Source: Anodontia alba
Taxonomy: Eukaryota > Mollusca > Bivalvia > Lucinida > Lucinidae
DNA: 64,000 nt
Direction: 5' to 3'
Assembly (NCBI GenBank): GCA_964016985.1
Contig: OZ024821.1
Span: 88,840,535-88,904,534 of the forward strand
Shown here: one piece after another, positions 10,327-22,723 of the stretch
How positions within the stretch are numbered: the stretch's first letter is position 1
How the letters are laid out: each line of letters opens with the position of its first letter
Translations under genes and position numbers: made by a program
The notes under the pieces: model-generated
What the model was told of the DNA's origin: nothing
The model's input: the letters and a program-made list of their open reading frames with translations, nothing else
Database searches by the model: none

Positions 10327-11528
10327 ACAAGGGAAAATGGACATCCTGACATAGTGTCATGCATCATGACATCATTTAAGAAAACATCATGGCAGAAAGT
10401 GTGTTCGTGCTGAAGCGTGACGAAATTTTGCCATACATTAAGATTGAAGGTCTGCGCGGAAAGAAGGCGACAGATTTTAGCTGGCCTTCCAAGAACTTGA
10501 CACAACATGTGACATTAGATTTAGCGCAGTTTGCAGATGGGTGCAAAAATTCATTAATGGAAGATCCGAGGCATTACAAAAGTACTCCTCTGCTAAGCCA
10601 ATTTCAGTTACAAATGAAGAAAACACAGATTGTAGCTCAGATTCTTAAAAAAGATAGACAATTCACTTATGAAGAGATTGCCCATGAAACTGGTGTAAGT
10701 CGTAGCTCCATTCACACTATTTTGACTGAGTGGCTAGGCATGAGAAAGAAAGTGGCTAAGTGGGTCCCATAATTTTTGTCAAAAACTGAAAAACAACAAT
10801 GGGTGGAAATATGCTCTTAACATTTACACAGATATATAACCGAGGGTGAAACCATGTTGAAACATATTGTAGCAATAGACGAAATTTGGATTAGGTCCTT
10901 TGAACCAGAGTTAAAGCACCAAAGTGCTGAATGGCACACTCCAAATTCACCAAGATTGGTAAAATTCCGAACAAGCAGGAACAATCCAAAAATGTTGATG
11001 ATATTTGCTTACGATGCTGAAGGAGTTCTTACCACATATCGAGTTCCAGATGGCACAACACTGATGAAAGAAGAATATGAGTCATATTTGAGGAAATAAT
11101 TCTGTGTCCAGCAATACATCGTAGGTGTCTGGAATTATTAAGGGTGACGCCATTAATTCTTCATGACAATGCTACGCCACACAAAGCTGCTATAGTAAAG
11201 GCCGTATTCAAGGAGTACCACTGTGAAGTTCTAAAACCCATCTTGTAGTCCAGACTTGAGCCCAGTGATTAGGATTTGTTTCCAAAATTGGAGGAACCAC
11301 TTCGAGGAATACGCTATAACGATTTGAACGAGTTATATAGGGCCATGAACACAGCCGTGGGGGACATAAACAAGTGTTGCCTAGCAAGGGGTGTTAAGGA
11401 ATTACCACAGAGGTGACAATGATTGAATCAGTGGAGATTATATTGAGAGAATGTAAACAAAAATGTAAGTACATTTGATTATATTTTAGAAATTAAGCAA
11501 CTCTCACTATTTATCAGGTGGCCCTTGT
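10327..11528 (+). pseudogene. mariner-family transposase pseudogene
   Basis: The length (about 1.2 kb) and protein fragments fit mariner. The helix-turn-helix/linker part includes SIHTILTEWLGMRKKVAKWVP-like residues near 10690-10770. Next come the first catalytic Asp in 'VAIDEIWIRSFEPE' (about 10865-10905), the second in 'LHDNATPHKA' (about 11157-11190) and the third in 'PDLSPSD' (about 11255). The frame is broken by a TAA after 'KWVP', by at least one frameshift near 11100 and by a TAG after PSD; the N-terminal region also switches frame. The probable ends are ACAAGGG (10327) and CCCTTGT (11528), but the TIRs are weak. It is inactive. Confidence 0.85.
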
Positions 11529-11777
11529 ATAACCTTGTCTGCTAAATAAAGGCTACTGATTCCCAGCTGTATTATGGTGTAAAAGAAACTAACAAGAATC
11601 CACAGGTCACTGGACAAGGTTATATTTATACATATATAATAAAATCATATATAAATAAACAATCTCACCATTAGGTTGGCAGAGCCATATCAGGACTTAA
11701 GAGTTGAGAAAACAAACCAATGATTGCTGAAAGAAATGTGTAAAAGATAGTATATTCTTATGGCATATGAAGTACTA

Positions 11778-12066
11778 TTGATTGTGTTGGGATTTAATGA
11801 CACGGCAACCCTTGTGGGTCATTTTGTGTCGTCTCCCAGACAAAGGGAGAAAAGAGATAGAAGAGGAGATAAAAAAGAGGGACAGGGAAGAAAGAGGAAC
11901 AAGAATGAAAGTGAAGAAACTGAAGAAATAAAAACATTCCCCTACTACCCTTACCTGCTACAAGAATAGCAGGCCTTGCCTGCAACATGCCCAACTGAAA
12001 GCCAGTATCAGTTGGATGCTCTAGTGATGTAAGATACAGGACACCTTCGCCAAACGCGACCATCCC
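11778..12066 (-). mobile_element. SINE-2, copy 4, with a target-site duplication
   Basis: A perfect 14-bp direct repeat CATATGAAGTACTA (11764-11777 and 12067-12080) flanks the element. The site lies a few bases from, but differs from, the site used in units 1 and 2, so this is an independent insertion. Unit 4 (14821-14835) shows the unoccupied sequence. Confidence 0.88.
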
Positions 12067-12189
12067 CATATGAAGTACTAACAGATGGCAAAGATGCATA
12101 ATTGAAGCATATAAATCATCATCAATATCATCATAATCATCATATCTATCCTCCTCATAATCTACATTATCATCTGCGCCAACATTATA

Positions 12190-14242
12190 ACAAGAATTCC
12201 GCGGAAGGCGTCATCGCACCTGCTGGCGCAAAAGTCACAGGAGCCACAATCAGAATGTGGTTATTAAATAAGTTTATTTCATTCTTAGCAGTGCTTACTT
12301 GGAAAACTGGGTTGAAAAAAATGTAGACAAAGTGCCAAGTGGGGCACATATATTCCAGGCCAGTCCCATTCCCTCTAATGGCTATATCTTCAGCACTGAC
12401 TTTTCGTATCATACAGCCCAATGATAATGGAACATTGACGTAAAATGTGTAAAAGTCACTGGAGCATGAAATTTAGGTCAAGGTCACGGGTCAAGGTACC
12501 TGCTAATTCAGTACATCAAGGAGAAGCACAATGCAAGGTATGGTGGTTGTAGGCCTTATAGTTGAGGAGTTATCAAACATCAATGTAAAATTTGTCAAAT
12601 ATAGGTCAAGGTCACTGGGTCAAGGTACCTGCCAAGCCAGTGCAATGAGATGAAGCACTATGCAAGGTTTAGTGGTTGTAGGTCTTATATTTGAGGAGAT
12701 ACCGAACATCAATATAAAATGTGTCAAAGTCACTGGAGTGCACAATATAGGTCAAGGTCACCAGGTCAAGGTACCTGTCGAGTCAATACATCGAGAAGAA
12801 GTGCTATATAAGGTTTGGTGGTTGAAGGCCTTACAGTTGAGGACATATGGAAGGGTGATGTACACGGTGTAAAAGTCAATGGAGCGTGAAATATAGGTCA
12901 AGGTCACCCAGTCAAGGTACCTGCAGAGTCTGTACATTGAGGAGAAGCACTATGCAAGGTTTGATGGTTGTAGGCCTTATAGTTGAGGAGATATTGAACG
13001 TTGACGTAAAATGTGTAAAAGGCACTGGAGCGCAAAATATAGGTCAAGGTCACCGGGTCAAGATACCTGCCAAGTCAGTACATATTGGAGAAGCACTATG
13101 CAAGGTTTGGTAGCTAGAGGTCTTACACTTGAGGAGATCTGGAACGTTGACGTAAATTATGTTAAAGTCACTGCAGCCAAAATATAGGTCAAGGTCACCA
13201 GGTCAAGGTATCTGCTAAGACAGTACATTGAGGAGAAGCACTTTGCAAGGTTTGATGGTTGTAGGTCTTATAGTTGAGGAGATATTGAATGTCGACGCAA
13301 AATATGTCAAAGTCACTGGAGCGCAAAATATAGGTCAAGGTCACCGGGTCAAGGTACCTGCCAAGTCTGTACCTCTAGGAGAAGCACTATGCAAGGTTTG
13401 GTAGTTGTACGCCTTATAGTTGAGAAGATCTGGAACGTCAACGTAAATTGTGTCAAAGTCAATGGAGCGCAAAATATAGGTCAAGGTCACTGGGTCAACA
13501 TATCTGCCAAGTCAGGAGGTCAGGGAGATGTGTCATGCAAGGTATGATGGTTGTTGTAGAATTCTAGTTGATTAGATTACTAACTTTGACGTAAATGTCG
13601 AACTTCGACATAACAGAACTGTTAAGAGACAGACGGACGGACGAACGGACAGACGAATGGAAAAGCGGGCACCTATGTCGCAAAGTCAGGAGGTCAGGGT
13701 GATATTTCATACAAGGTTTGATGGTTGTTTAGTCTTGTAGTTGATTAGAATACTAACTTTGACATAAATGTCGAACTTCGACATAACAGAACTGTTAAGA
13801 GACGGACGGACGGACAGACAGACGAACAGACAGACGAATGGAAATGTGGGCACCTATGTCCCAAAGTCAGGATGTCAGGGAGATGTTTCATGCAAGGTTT
13901 GATGGTTGTTTAGTCTTGTAGTTGATTAAAATACTAACTTTGACATAAATGTCGAACGTCGACATAAATGTTGACAGACGGACGGACGAATGGACAGACA
14001 AACGGAAAAGCGGACGCCTATGTTGCAAAGTCAGGAGGTCAGGGAGATGTTTCATGCAAGGTTTGATGGTTGTTTAGTCTTGTAGTTGATTAGAATACTA
14101 ACTTTGACATAAATGTCGAACGTCGACATAAATGTTGACAGACGGACGGACGGACTGACGGACGGACGGACGGACTGACGAACGGACGGACGGACGGAAA
14201 ATCGGACGCCTATATCGCACCCTGCTACAAGCAGGTGCGATA
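12190..14242 (+). mobile_element. Hairpin-ended tandem-repeat element (Helentron/pearl-like), copy 1
   Basis: It starts ACAAGAATTCCGCGGAAGG and has a unique ~270-bp leader. About eight units of ~145 bp follow, each with 'aggtcaaggtcac' and 'caaggtacctgcc'. About four units of ~175 bp come next, each with 'caaagtcaggaggtcaggga' and a GACG microsatellite, and a 30-bp terminal hairpin closes it. An 11-base inverted repeat (TCGCACCTGCT near the start, AGCAGGTGCGA at the end) joins the ends. The empty site is visible at 14931 ('aacattataaaagtaattgg'), with no clear target duplication. The short ORFs inside are shadows of the tandem units. Confidence 0.75.
14213..14242 (+). other. Terminal hairpin of the copy-1 element
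   Basis: TATCGCACC and GGTGCGATA, then TGCT and AGCA, pair around an ACA loop with one bulged C. The same hairpin is at 18802-18831, and with a compensated loop at 36644-36673. Helitron-type elements carry a 3' hairpin near their end, which supports the class proposed. Confidence 0.8.
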
Positions 14243-15293
14243 AAAAGTAATGAGGTGTAGTAAACCATAATGCAACACATTAACATCAGTAATCATACAA
14301 TATTTAGAATGTCTACCTTTAGTCTACATAATCAACAAAGTATACGATTCATCAACATTTTTGTCAAAACCATTAAAATTACCAATCTCACATTAGGTTA
14401 GCACAGCAATCATGATCATAATCCTAGCAAAAGACTGAACACACTTAACTTATAATGCAATTATATCAAATAAAGTAATACCTTAAACATCAATACCATT
14501 ACAACCTATACTACCATACATCATCATCATCATCATTATCTCTTACAGTTCTATTACTATCAAACTCAAGTATGTGTAACACCTTAGAAAAAAAATATAA
14601 CCTTGTCCCCTGACATAAGGCTACTGGTTCCCAGCTGTATTATGTTAAATAAGAAACTGAAACCAGAAGTCACAAGTCACTAAACAAGGTTATTTTATAT
14701 GTATATAGTAAAACCATAAATAAGTAAGCAATCTCACCATTAGGTTGACAGAGCCACATCAGGACTGTAGAGAAAGCCAATGATCACTGAAAGAAATGTG
14801 TAAAAAATAGTAAATTCTTATGGCATATGAAGTACTAACAGACGGCAAAGAAGCAAAATTAAAGCATTTAAATCATCATCAACATCATCATACCCATCCT
14901 CATCATAATCTACATCATCATCTGCACCAACATTATAAAAGTAATTGGGGTGTAGTAAATCATAATTCAACACATCATCATCATCATCAGTAAACATACA
15001 ATATTTAGAATAATGTCTACCGTTAGTCTACATAATCAACAAGTATATGATTCATCAACAGTTTTATCAAACCATTAACATTACCAATCTCACTGATTAT
15101 CATCTGCATAAGGTAAGCACTGAAATCATCATCATAATCCTAACATTGGACTGAAGACACTTAACTAACCCAGCAGCTGCTGCAGTAAAATTACCATCAT
15201 CAACAAATCACAATTATAATGGCAGTCACGAACATCAGTGTTGATGTGCAGTCAGGCAGATTAAAGACACCATCTTCATTATGACATATCCAT

Positions 15294-15599
15294 TTTGTTT
15301 GTGTTGAGGTTTTACAGCCCAGTCAACCCAATGGGGTCATGTCAAGCGCAGTCAGTTTACCTAACCACACGTTTACTGGGCAGGCTTAGTCCTCTAAGCG
15401 GTTAAGCAGTACTGTGCACATTCTTTCGCCAGAAACTGACAACTGCCCTTCTTGAATCAGCGGAAGGGAGAGAATGACCGTAGAAAATATTTCATGATCA
15501 ATCTCTACAAAAGAATGTTGCCGACCTCAGCGGGGGCTGAACCCGCGACCTCCTGGTCTCCAGTCGGACGGCGCATCCAACTGAGCCACCGAGGCCGGC
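15294..15599 (-). mobile_element. SINE-1 (tRNA-headed), with duplication and empty site
   Basis: Full length, 306 bp. On the minus strand the 5' head has an A box TGGCTCAGTTGG and a B box-like GGTTCAgCCCC. The tail at the left reads as the complement of 'tttgtttgtgttgaggtttt'. The flanks TATGACATATCCAT (15280-15293) and TATAACATATCTAT (15600-15613) are an aged duplication. The matching empty sequence is at about 19070-19085. Confidence 0.92.
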
Positions 15600-15656
15600 T
15601 ATAACATATCTATCATCATCAGTCTCAGTAACATTAAAATTGCAATTATATCAAAC

Positions 15657-15985
15657 AAATAGTAGTAGTTGTGGTCATGGTACCTAAGCCATAATCCAAA
15701 CTCATAAATCTGTAAATGAATGATGAATCAGATTGTTCAGACCAACAGACATGGACCCCAGAATAAAGGGTGTAATCAGGCGTCCGCGGATAGTAAGCAT
15801 TACTTGGTAAGCAAGCTTTGCCCACCATGCCCATTGGCCTGAACAAAGGAAATATCAGTAGAAGCATATGTCCGGGATTTTGGAAGTCTACTTATGGCGT
15901 GTCAGTGGCAAAAATATCAGAAACAATTCTGGAAACTGCCACATTGTAGGGATTGACCAGATCATGATGTCTCCCATAGAACTTC
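15657..15985. other. Unclassified 330-bp insertion between array units
   Basis: It sits between 'cagtctcagtaacatt..tcaaacaaa' and 'gccttaagacatcaatacc', which are adjacent in other units. It is slightly richer in GC. No TIR, tail or domain is recognised. Confidence 0.35.
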
Positions 15986-16795
15986 TTAAGTGTTGCTACA
16001 AACTAATGCCTTAAGACATCAATACCATTATAACCTATACTACATCATCATCATCATCATCTCTTACAGTTCTATTACTATGTAACACCTTAGGAAACAA
16101 TATAACCTTGTCTGCTGATATGAGGCTACTGGTTCACATTTGTATTGTGTTAAATAAGAAACTGAAACCAGAAGTCACAAGTCACTAAACAAGGTTATTT
16201 TTATATGTATATGGTAAAATCATACATAAATAAGCAATCTCACCATTAGGTTGACAGAGCCACATCAGGACTGTAGAGTTGAGAAAGCCAATGATCGCTG
16301 AAAGAAATATGTAAAAGATAGTAAATTCTTATGGCATAGGAAGTACTAACAGATAGCAAAGAAGCATAATTTAAGCATTTAAATCATCATCAACATCAAT
16401 ATACCCATCCTCATCATAATCTATATCATCATCTGCACCAATATTATAAAAGTAATCAGGTGTTGTAAACCATAATTCAAAACATCATCATCATCAGTAA
16501 ACATACAATATTTAGAACAATGTCTACACAATCAACAGAGTATACCATTCATCAACAGTTTTATCAAACCATTAACATTACCAATCTCATTATTGTCATC
16601 TACATTAGGTTGTCACTGCAATCACAATCATAATCCTAGCAAAGGACTGAGGACACTTTACAAACTCAGCAGCAGCGGCAGTAGAATTATCATCATCAAA
16701 AAATCACAATCATAATGGCAGTCATCATCTTTAAAATCAGTGTTCGTGTGCAGTCAGGCAGATCAGAGACATTGGCAAAACTGCTGAATATAAAA

Positions 16796-18831
16796 ACAAG
16801 AATTCCGCGGAAGGCGTCATCGCACCTGCTGGCGGAAAAGTCACAGGAGCCACAATCATATTGTGGTTATTAAATAAGTTTATTTCATTCTTAGCAGTGC
16901 TTACTTGGAAAACTGGGTTGAAAAAAATGTAGACAAAGTGCCTAGTGGGGCACATATATTCCAGGCCAGTCCCATTCCCTCTAATGGCTATATCTTCAGC
17001 ACTGACTTTTCGTATCATACAGCCCAATGATAATGGAACGTTGACGTAAAATGTGTAAAAGTCACTGGAGCATGAAATATAGGTCAAGGTCACGGGTCAA
17101 GGTACCTGCTAATTCAGTACATCAAGGAGAAGCACAATGCAAGGTATGGTGGTTGTAGGCCTTATAGTTGAGTTATCAAACATCAATGTAAAATGTGTCA
17201 AATATAGGTCAAGGTCACTGGGTCAAGGTACCTGCCAAGCCAGGGCAATGAGGTGAAGCACTATGCAAGGTTTAGTGGTTGTAGGTCTTATATTTGAGGA
17301 GATATCGAACATCAATATAAGATGTGTCAAAGTCACTGGAGTGCACAATATAGGTCAAGGTCACCAGGTCAAGGTACCTGTCGAGTCAGTACATCGAGAA
17401 GTGCTATATAAGGTTTGGTGGTTGAAGGCCTTACAGTTGAGGACATATGGAAGGGTGATGTAAAAGGTGTAAAAGTCAATGGAGCGTGAAATATAGGTCA
17501 AGGTCACCCAGTCAAGGTACCTGCAGAGTCCGTACATTGAGGAGAAGCACTGTGCAAGGTTTGATGGTTGTAGGCCTTATAGTTAAGGAGATATTGAACG
17601 TTGACGTAAAATGTGTAAAAGGCACTGGAGCGAAAAAATATCGGTCAAGGTCACCAGGTCAAGATACCTGCCAAGTCAGTACATATAGGAGAAGCACTAT
17701 GCCAGGTTTGGTGGGTAGAGGTCTTACACTTGAAGAGATATGGAACGGTGATGTAAATTATGTCAAAGTCACTGCAGCCAAAATATAGGTCAAGGTCACC
17801 AGGTCAAGGTATCTGCTAGGTCAGTACATTCAGGAGAAGCACTTTGCAAGGTTTGATGGTTGTAGGCCTTATAGTTGAGGAGATATCGAACGTCGATGCA
17901 AAATATGTCAAAGTCACTGGAGCGCAAAATATAAGTCAAGGTCACCGGGTCAAGGTACCTGCCAAGTCTGTACATCTAGAAGAAGCACTATGCAAGGTTT
18001 GGTAGGTGTACGCCTTATAGTTGAGAAGATCTGGAACGTCAACGTGAATTGTGTCGAAGTCAATGGAGCGCAAAATATAGGTCAAGGTCACTGGGTCAAC
18101 ATATCTGCCAAGTCAGGAGGTCTGGGAGATGTGTCATGCAAGGAATGATGATTGTTGTAGAATTGTAGTTGATTAGAATACTAACTTTGACGTAAATGTC
18201 GAACTTCGACATAACAGAACTGTTAAGAGACAGACGGACGGATGAACGGACAGACGAATGGAAAAGCGGGCACCTATGTCGCAAAGTCAGGAGGTCAGGG
18301 AGATATTTCATACGAGATTTGATGGTTGTTTAGTCTTGCAGTTGATTAGAATACTAACTTTGACATAAATGTCGAACTTCGACATAACAGAACTGTTAAG
18401 AGACAGACAGACAGACAGACGGACAGACGAACAGACAGACAAATGGAAAAGTGGGCACCTATGTCGCAAAGTCGGGAGGTCAGGGAGATGTTTCATGCAA
18501 GGTTTGATGGTTGTTTAGTCTTGTAGTTGATTAAAACTCTAACTTTGACATAAATGTCGAACTTAGACATAAATGTTGACAGACGGACGGACGAATGGAC
18601 AGACATACGGAAAAGCGGACGCCTATGTTGCAAAGTCAGGAGGTCAGGGAGATGTTTCATGCAAGGTTGGATGGTTGTTTAGTCTTGTAGTTGATTAGAA
18701 TACTTACTTTGACATAAATGTCGAACGTCGACATAAATGTTGACAGACGGACGGACGGACGGACGGACGGACGGACGGACGGACAGAAAATCGGACGCCT
18801 ATATCGCACCCTGCTACAAGCAGGTGCGATA
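16796..18831 (+). mobile_element. Hairpin-ended tandem-repeat element, copy 2
   Basis: It has the same start, leader, numbers of ~145-bp and ~175-bp units and terminal hairpin as copy 1, with only scattered substitutions and a few small indels. It lies at a different point of the array unit (after 'ctgaatataaaaa'). Empty sites are at about 19941 and 21381. With the right flank TAATAGTTATAAGC restored there is no target duplication, and the joint falls in an A/T run. Confidence 0.75.
18747..18786. repeat. (GACG)n microsatellite inside the copy-2 element
   Basis: An almost pure GACG repeat of about ten units lies just before the terminal hairpin. Copy 1 has a shorter, interrupted form at the same place (about 14139-14200), and copy 3 a decayed GATGGACG form. 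Confidence 0.85.
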
Positions 18832-18859
18832 ATAATAGTTATAAGCTTTGCATTCAGAA

Positions 18860-18999
18860 TCTCTTCCCTGATCATAGTGGCCACCCGCAATAACCCCTAT
18901 GATACACACCAAACAATCCTTGCGGGCATTAAATCTCCGGACCCTCGTCATGAGTGGTATGGTTGAGAAAGCAAATGCTAGCAGAAAGGTAAGCTGTAA
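18860..18999. repeat. Conserved core A, copy 2
   Basis: It directly follows the hairpin-ended element. On the plus strand the frame reads VATRNNPYDTHQTILAGIKS..HEW and runs on two codons further than the other copies before a stop. One change (G to R) is non-synonymous and one (TAC/TAT) silent relative to copies 3-5. Confidence 0.6.
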
Positions 19000-19978
19000 G
19001 AAAAGAAACAAAATTAAGGCATATAAAATACAGAAAGAAAAGAAGCATAACAAAGCTATCATCTTCATTATAACATATCCATCATCATCAGTCTCAGTAA
19101 CATTATAATTGCAATTATATCAAATAAACTGCTGCCTTAAAACATCAATACCATTACAACCTATACTACATCATCATCTTCATCTCTTACAGTTCTATTA
19201 CTATCAAACTCAAGTATGTGTAACACCTTCAGGGAAAAATATAACCTTGTCCGCTGATATGAGGCTACTGGTTCACAGCTGTATTGTGTTAAGTAAGAAA
19301 CTGAAACCAGAAGTCACAAGCTGCTAAGCAAGGTTATTTTTATACTTATAAGGTAAAATCATATATAAATAAGCAATCTCACCATTAGGTTGACAGAGCC
19401 ACATCAGGACTGTAGAGAAAGCCAATGATCACTGAAAGAAATGTGTAAAAGATAGTAAAGTCTTATGGCATAGGAATAACTAACAGTTGGTAAAGCAGCA
19501 TAAATTAAGCATTTAAATCATCATCAACATCATCATACCCATCCTCATCATAATCTACATCATCATCTGCATCAACATTATAAAAGTAATTAGGTGTTAT
19601 AAACCATAATTCAACACATCATCATCACCTTCATCATCAGTAAACATACAATATTTAGAACAATGTCTACCATTAGACAACATAATCAGCACAGTATACA
19701 ATTCATCAACAGTTTTATCAAACCATTAACATTACCAATCTGATTTTTGTCATCTACATTAGGATGGCACTGCAATCACAATCATAATCCTAGCAAAGGA
19801 CTGAGGACACTTTACAAACTCAGCAGCAGCGGCAGTAGAATTATCATCATCAAAAAATCACAATCATAATGGCAGTCATCATCTTTAAAATCAGTGTTGA
19901 TGTGCAGTCAGGCAGATCAGAGACATTGGCAAAACTGCTCAATATAAAAATAATAGTTATAAGCTTTGCATTCAGAAT

Positions 19979-20115
19979 CTCTTCCCTGATCATAGTGGCT
20001 ACCGGCAATAACCCCTACGATACACACCAAACAATCCTTGCGGGCATTAAATCTCCAGACCCTCGTCATGAGTGGTAGAGTTGAAAAAACAAATGCTAGC
20101 AGAAAGGTAAGCTAT
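19979..20115. repeat. Conserved core A, copy 3
   Basis: On the plus strand it reads VATGNNPYDTHQTILAGIKS, then PDPRHEW and TAG. Its differences from copies 4 and 5 are largely third-position in that frame (GCC/GCT, CCG/CCA). It is followed by 'gctagcagaaag|gtaagct', which could be a plus-strand donor or the reverse of a minus-strand acceptor. Confidence 0.6.
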
Positions 20116-20573
20116 AAGAAAAGAGGCAAAATTAAGGCATATAAAATACAGAGTAAAGAAGCATAACAAAGCTATCATCTTCATTATAACACATCCATCA
20201 TCATCAGTCTCAGTATTATTATAATTGCAATTATATTAAACTGATGTCTTAAAACATCAAAACCATTAAAACCTATACTACATCATCATTATCATCATCT
20301 CTTACAGTTCTATTCCTATGAAATTCAAGTATGTGTAACACTTTAGGAAAAAATATAACCTTGTCCGCTGTGAGGCTGCTGGTTCATAGCTGTATTGTAT
20401 TAAGTAAGAAACTGAAAGCGGAAGTCACAAGCCACTAAACAAGGTTATTTTTTATACTTAAATGGTAAAATCATACATAAATAAGCAATCTCACCATTTG
20501 GTTGACAGAGCCACATCAGGACTGTTTAGAAAGCCAATGATCGCTGAATACGTAAAAGATAGATAATTCTTAT

Positions 20574-20881
20574 TGTTTGTTTGTGTTGAGGTTTTACGGC
20601 CCAGTCAACCCAATGGGGTCATGTCGAGCGCAGTCAGTTTACCTAGCCACACGTTTACTGGGCAGGCTTAGTCCTCTAAGCGGTTAACCAGTATCGTGCA
20701 CATTCTTTCGCCAGAAACTGACAACTGCCCTTCTTGAATCAGCGGAAGGGAGAGAATGACCGTAGAAAATATTTCATGATCAATCTCTACGAAAGACTGT
20801 TGCTGACCTCGGCGGGGGTTGAACCCGCGACCTCCTGGTCTCCAGTCGGACAGCGCATCCAACTGAGCCACCGAGGCCGGC
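20574..20881 (-). mobile_element. SINE-1, copy with duplication and empty site
   Basis: Full length, with a tRNA-like head. The A box is TGGCTCAGTTGG and the B box GGTTCAACCCC, both on the minus strand. The flanks ATAATTCTTAT (20563-20573) and ATAAATTCTTAT (20882-20893) are the target duplication. Unoccupied equivalents ('gtaaattcttatggcat') are at about 16320 and 14812. Confidence 0.93.
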
Positions 20882-21419
20882 ATAAATTCTTATGGCATAT
20901 GAATAAATAACAGATGGTAAAGCAGCATAAATTAAGCAGTTAAATCATCATCAACATCAATATACCCATCCTCATCATAATCTACATCATCATCTGCACC
21001 AATATTATAAAAGTAATCAGGTGTTGTAAACCATAATTCAACACATCATCATCATCAGCATCATCAGTAAACATACAATATTTAGAACAATGTCTACTGT
21101 TAGTCTACAAAATCAACACATTATATACCATTCATAAACAGTTTTATCAAACCATTAATATTACCAATCTCATTACTGTCCTCATTATTGTCATCTACAT
21201 TAAGCTGGCACTGCAATCTCAATCATAATCCCAGCAATGGACTGAATGACACTTTACAAACTCAGCAGCAGCGGCAGTAGAATTATCATCATCAAAAAAT
21301 CACAATCATAATGGCAGTCATCATCTTTAAAATCAGTGTTAATGTGCAGTCAGGCAGATCAGAGACATTGGCAAAACTGCTGAATATAAAAGTAATAGTT
21401 ATAAGCTTTGCATTCAGAA

Positions 21420-21560
21420 TCTCTTCCCTGATCATAGTGGCCACCGGCAATAACCTCTACGATACACACCAAACAATCCTTGCGGGCATTAAATCTCCGG
21501 ACCCTCGTCATGAATGGTAGAGTTGAGAAATCAAATGCTAGCAGAAAGGTAAGCTGTAAG
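21420..21560. repeat. Conserved core A, copy 4
   Basis: The plus-strand frame reads VATGNNLYDTHQTILAGIKS..HEW then TAG; one change (P to L) relative to copy 3. The minus-strand frame is also open through 'MTRVRRFNARKDCLVCIVEV'. Which strand, if either, is coding is not settled. Confidence 0.6.
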
Positions 21561-22723
21561 AAAAGAAGCAAAATCAAGGCATATAAAATACAGAGAGAAA
21601 AGAAACATAACAAAGACACCATTCTCATCATCAACATATCGATCATCATCAGTCTCAGTAACATAACACTTGCAATTATACTATATAAACTGATACCTTA
21701 AATATCAATACCATTATTATCACTACTACTACATCATCATCATCATCATCTCTGACAGTTCAATTACTATTAAAGTCAAGTATGTGTAACACTTTAGGAA
21801 AAAAAATATAACCTTGTCTGCTCACTTGAGGCTTCTGGTTCCAAGCTGTATTCTGTCAAATACGAAACTAAACCAGAAGTCACAGGTCACTGGGCAAGTT
21901 CATATTCATTCACATACGTAGTAAATTCATATATAAATAAGCAATCTCACCACTAGGTTGGCAGAGCCTTATCACGACTGTAGAGCTGAGAAAGCCAATG
22001 AGAGCTGAAAGAAATGTGTAAAAGACAGTAAATTCTTATGGCGTATGAAGTACTAACAGATGGCAAAAAAAGCACTATCATCATCAACATTATCATAATA
22101 ATCATACGCATTTTCATCATAATCTACATCATCTGCACCAACATTATGATAGTAATCAGGTTCAGTAATTCCATAAACTACCACATCATCATCAGTAAAC
22201 ATACAATAATTAGAACCACTTCTACCATTTGTATACATAATCAGCAAGTATATGATTAATCAGCATTATTTTCAAACCATAAACATTACCAATCTTAATC
22301 ATCATTATCTACACTAGGTTAGCACTGCAATCATCATCATCCTAGCAAAGGATTGAAGACACTTAACAAGCTTATTATTGATATTACAATTGTAATTTCA
22401 TCTGATGTACTGATGTTTTAATCATCATCAGTAACATTACAATAATTATTTTGTTTATTTATACATTCAATATATAATTTGAAAAGTATATGTATCATCA
22501 ACACTACTGTCCAACAATAAACATCATCATCATCATCCACATCAAAAGTGCCATCATACAGAAATGTTCTAATGCATTTTTTTTTTTGTCATCATCATCA
22601 CCATTAAAGATTATCATCATCATCAACATCAGTTTTGATGTGAAGCAGGCAGATCAAAGACAAGCAGTCTTTGTTGGCAAAGCTGTTAAATATTAGTGAT
22701 CATGTAGCTTTGCATTTAAATCT

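Noticed and set aside
12660..13113. Repeated small ORFs with 'VTGVHNIGQGHQVKVP'-like peptides (also at 17263-17788 and 35049-35600)
   Set aside because: They follow the ~145-bp units. The unit length is not kept in frame and no copy has a long common frame, so it is repeat DNA.
12470..14210. CRISPR array
   Set aside because: Units are 145-175 bp, nearly identical over their full length with no unique spacers, and the DNA is eukaryotic.
15535..15600. tRNA gene
   Set aside because: A and B boxes are present, but no full cloverleaf can be drawn. The same head sits on a ~300-bp SINE in several places.
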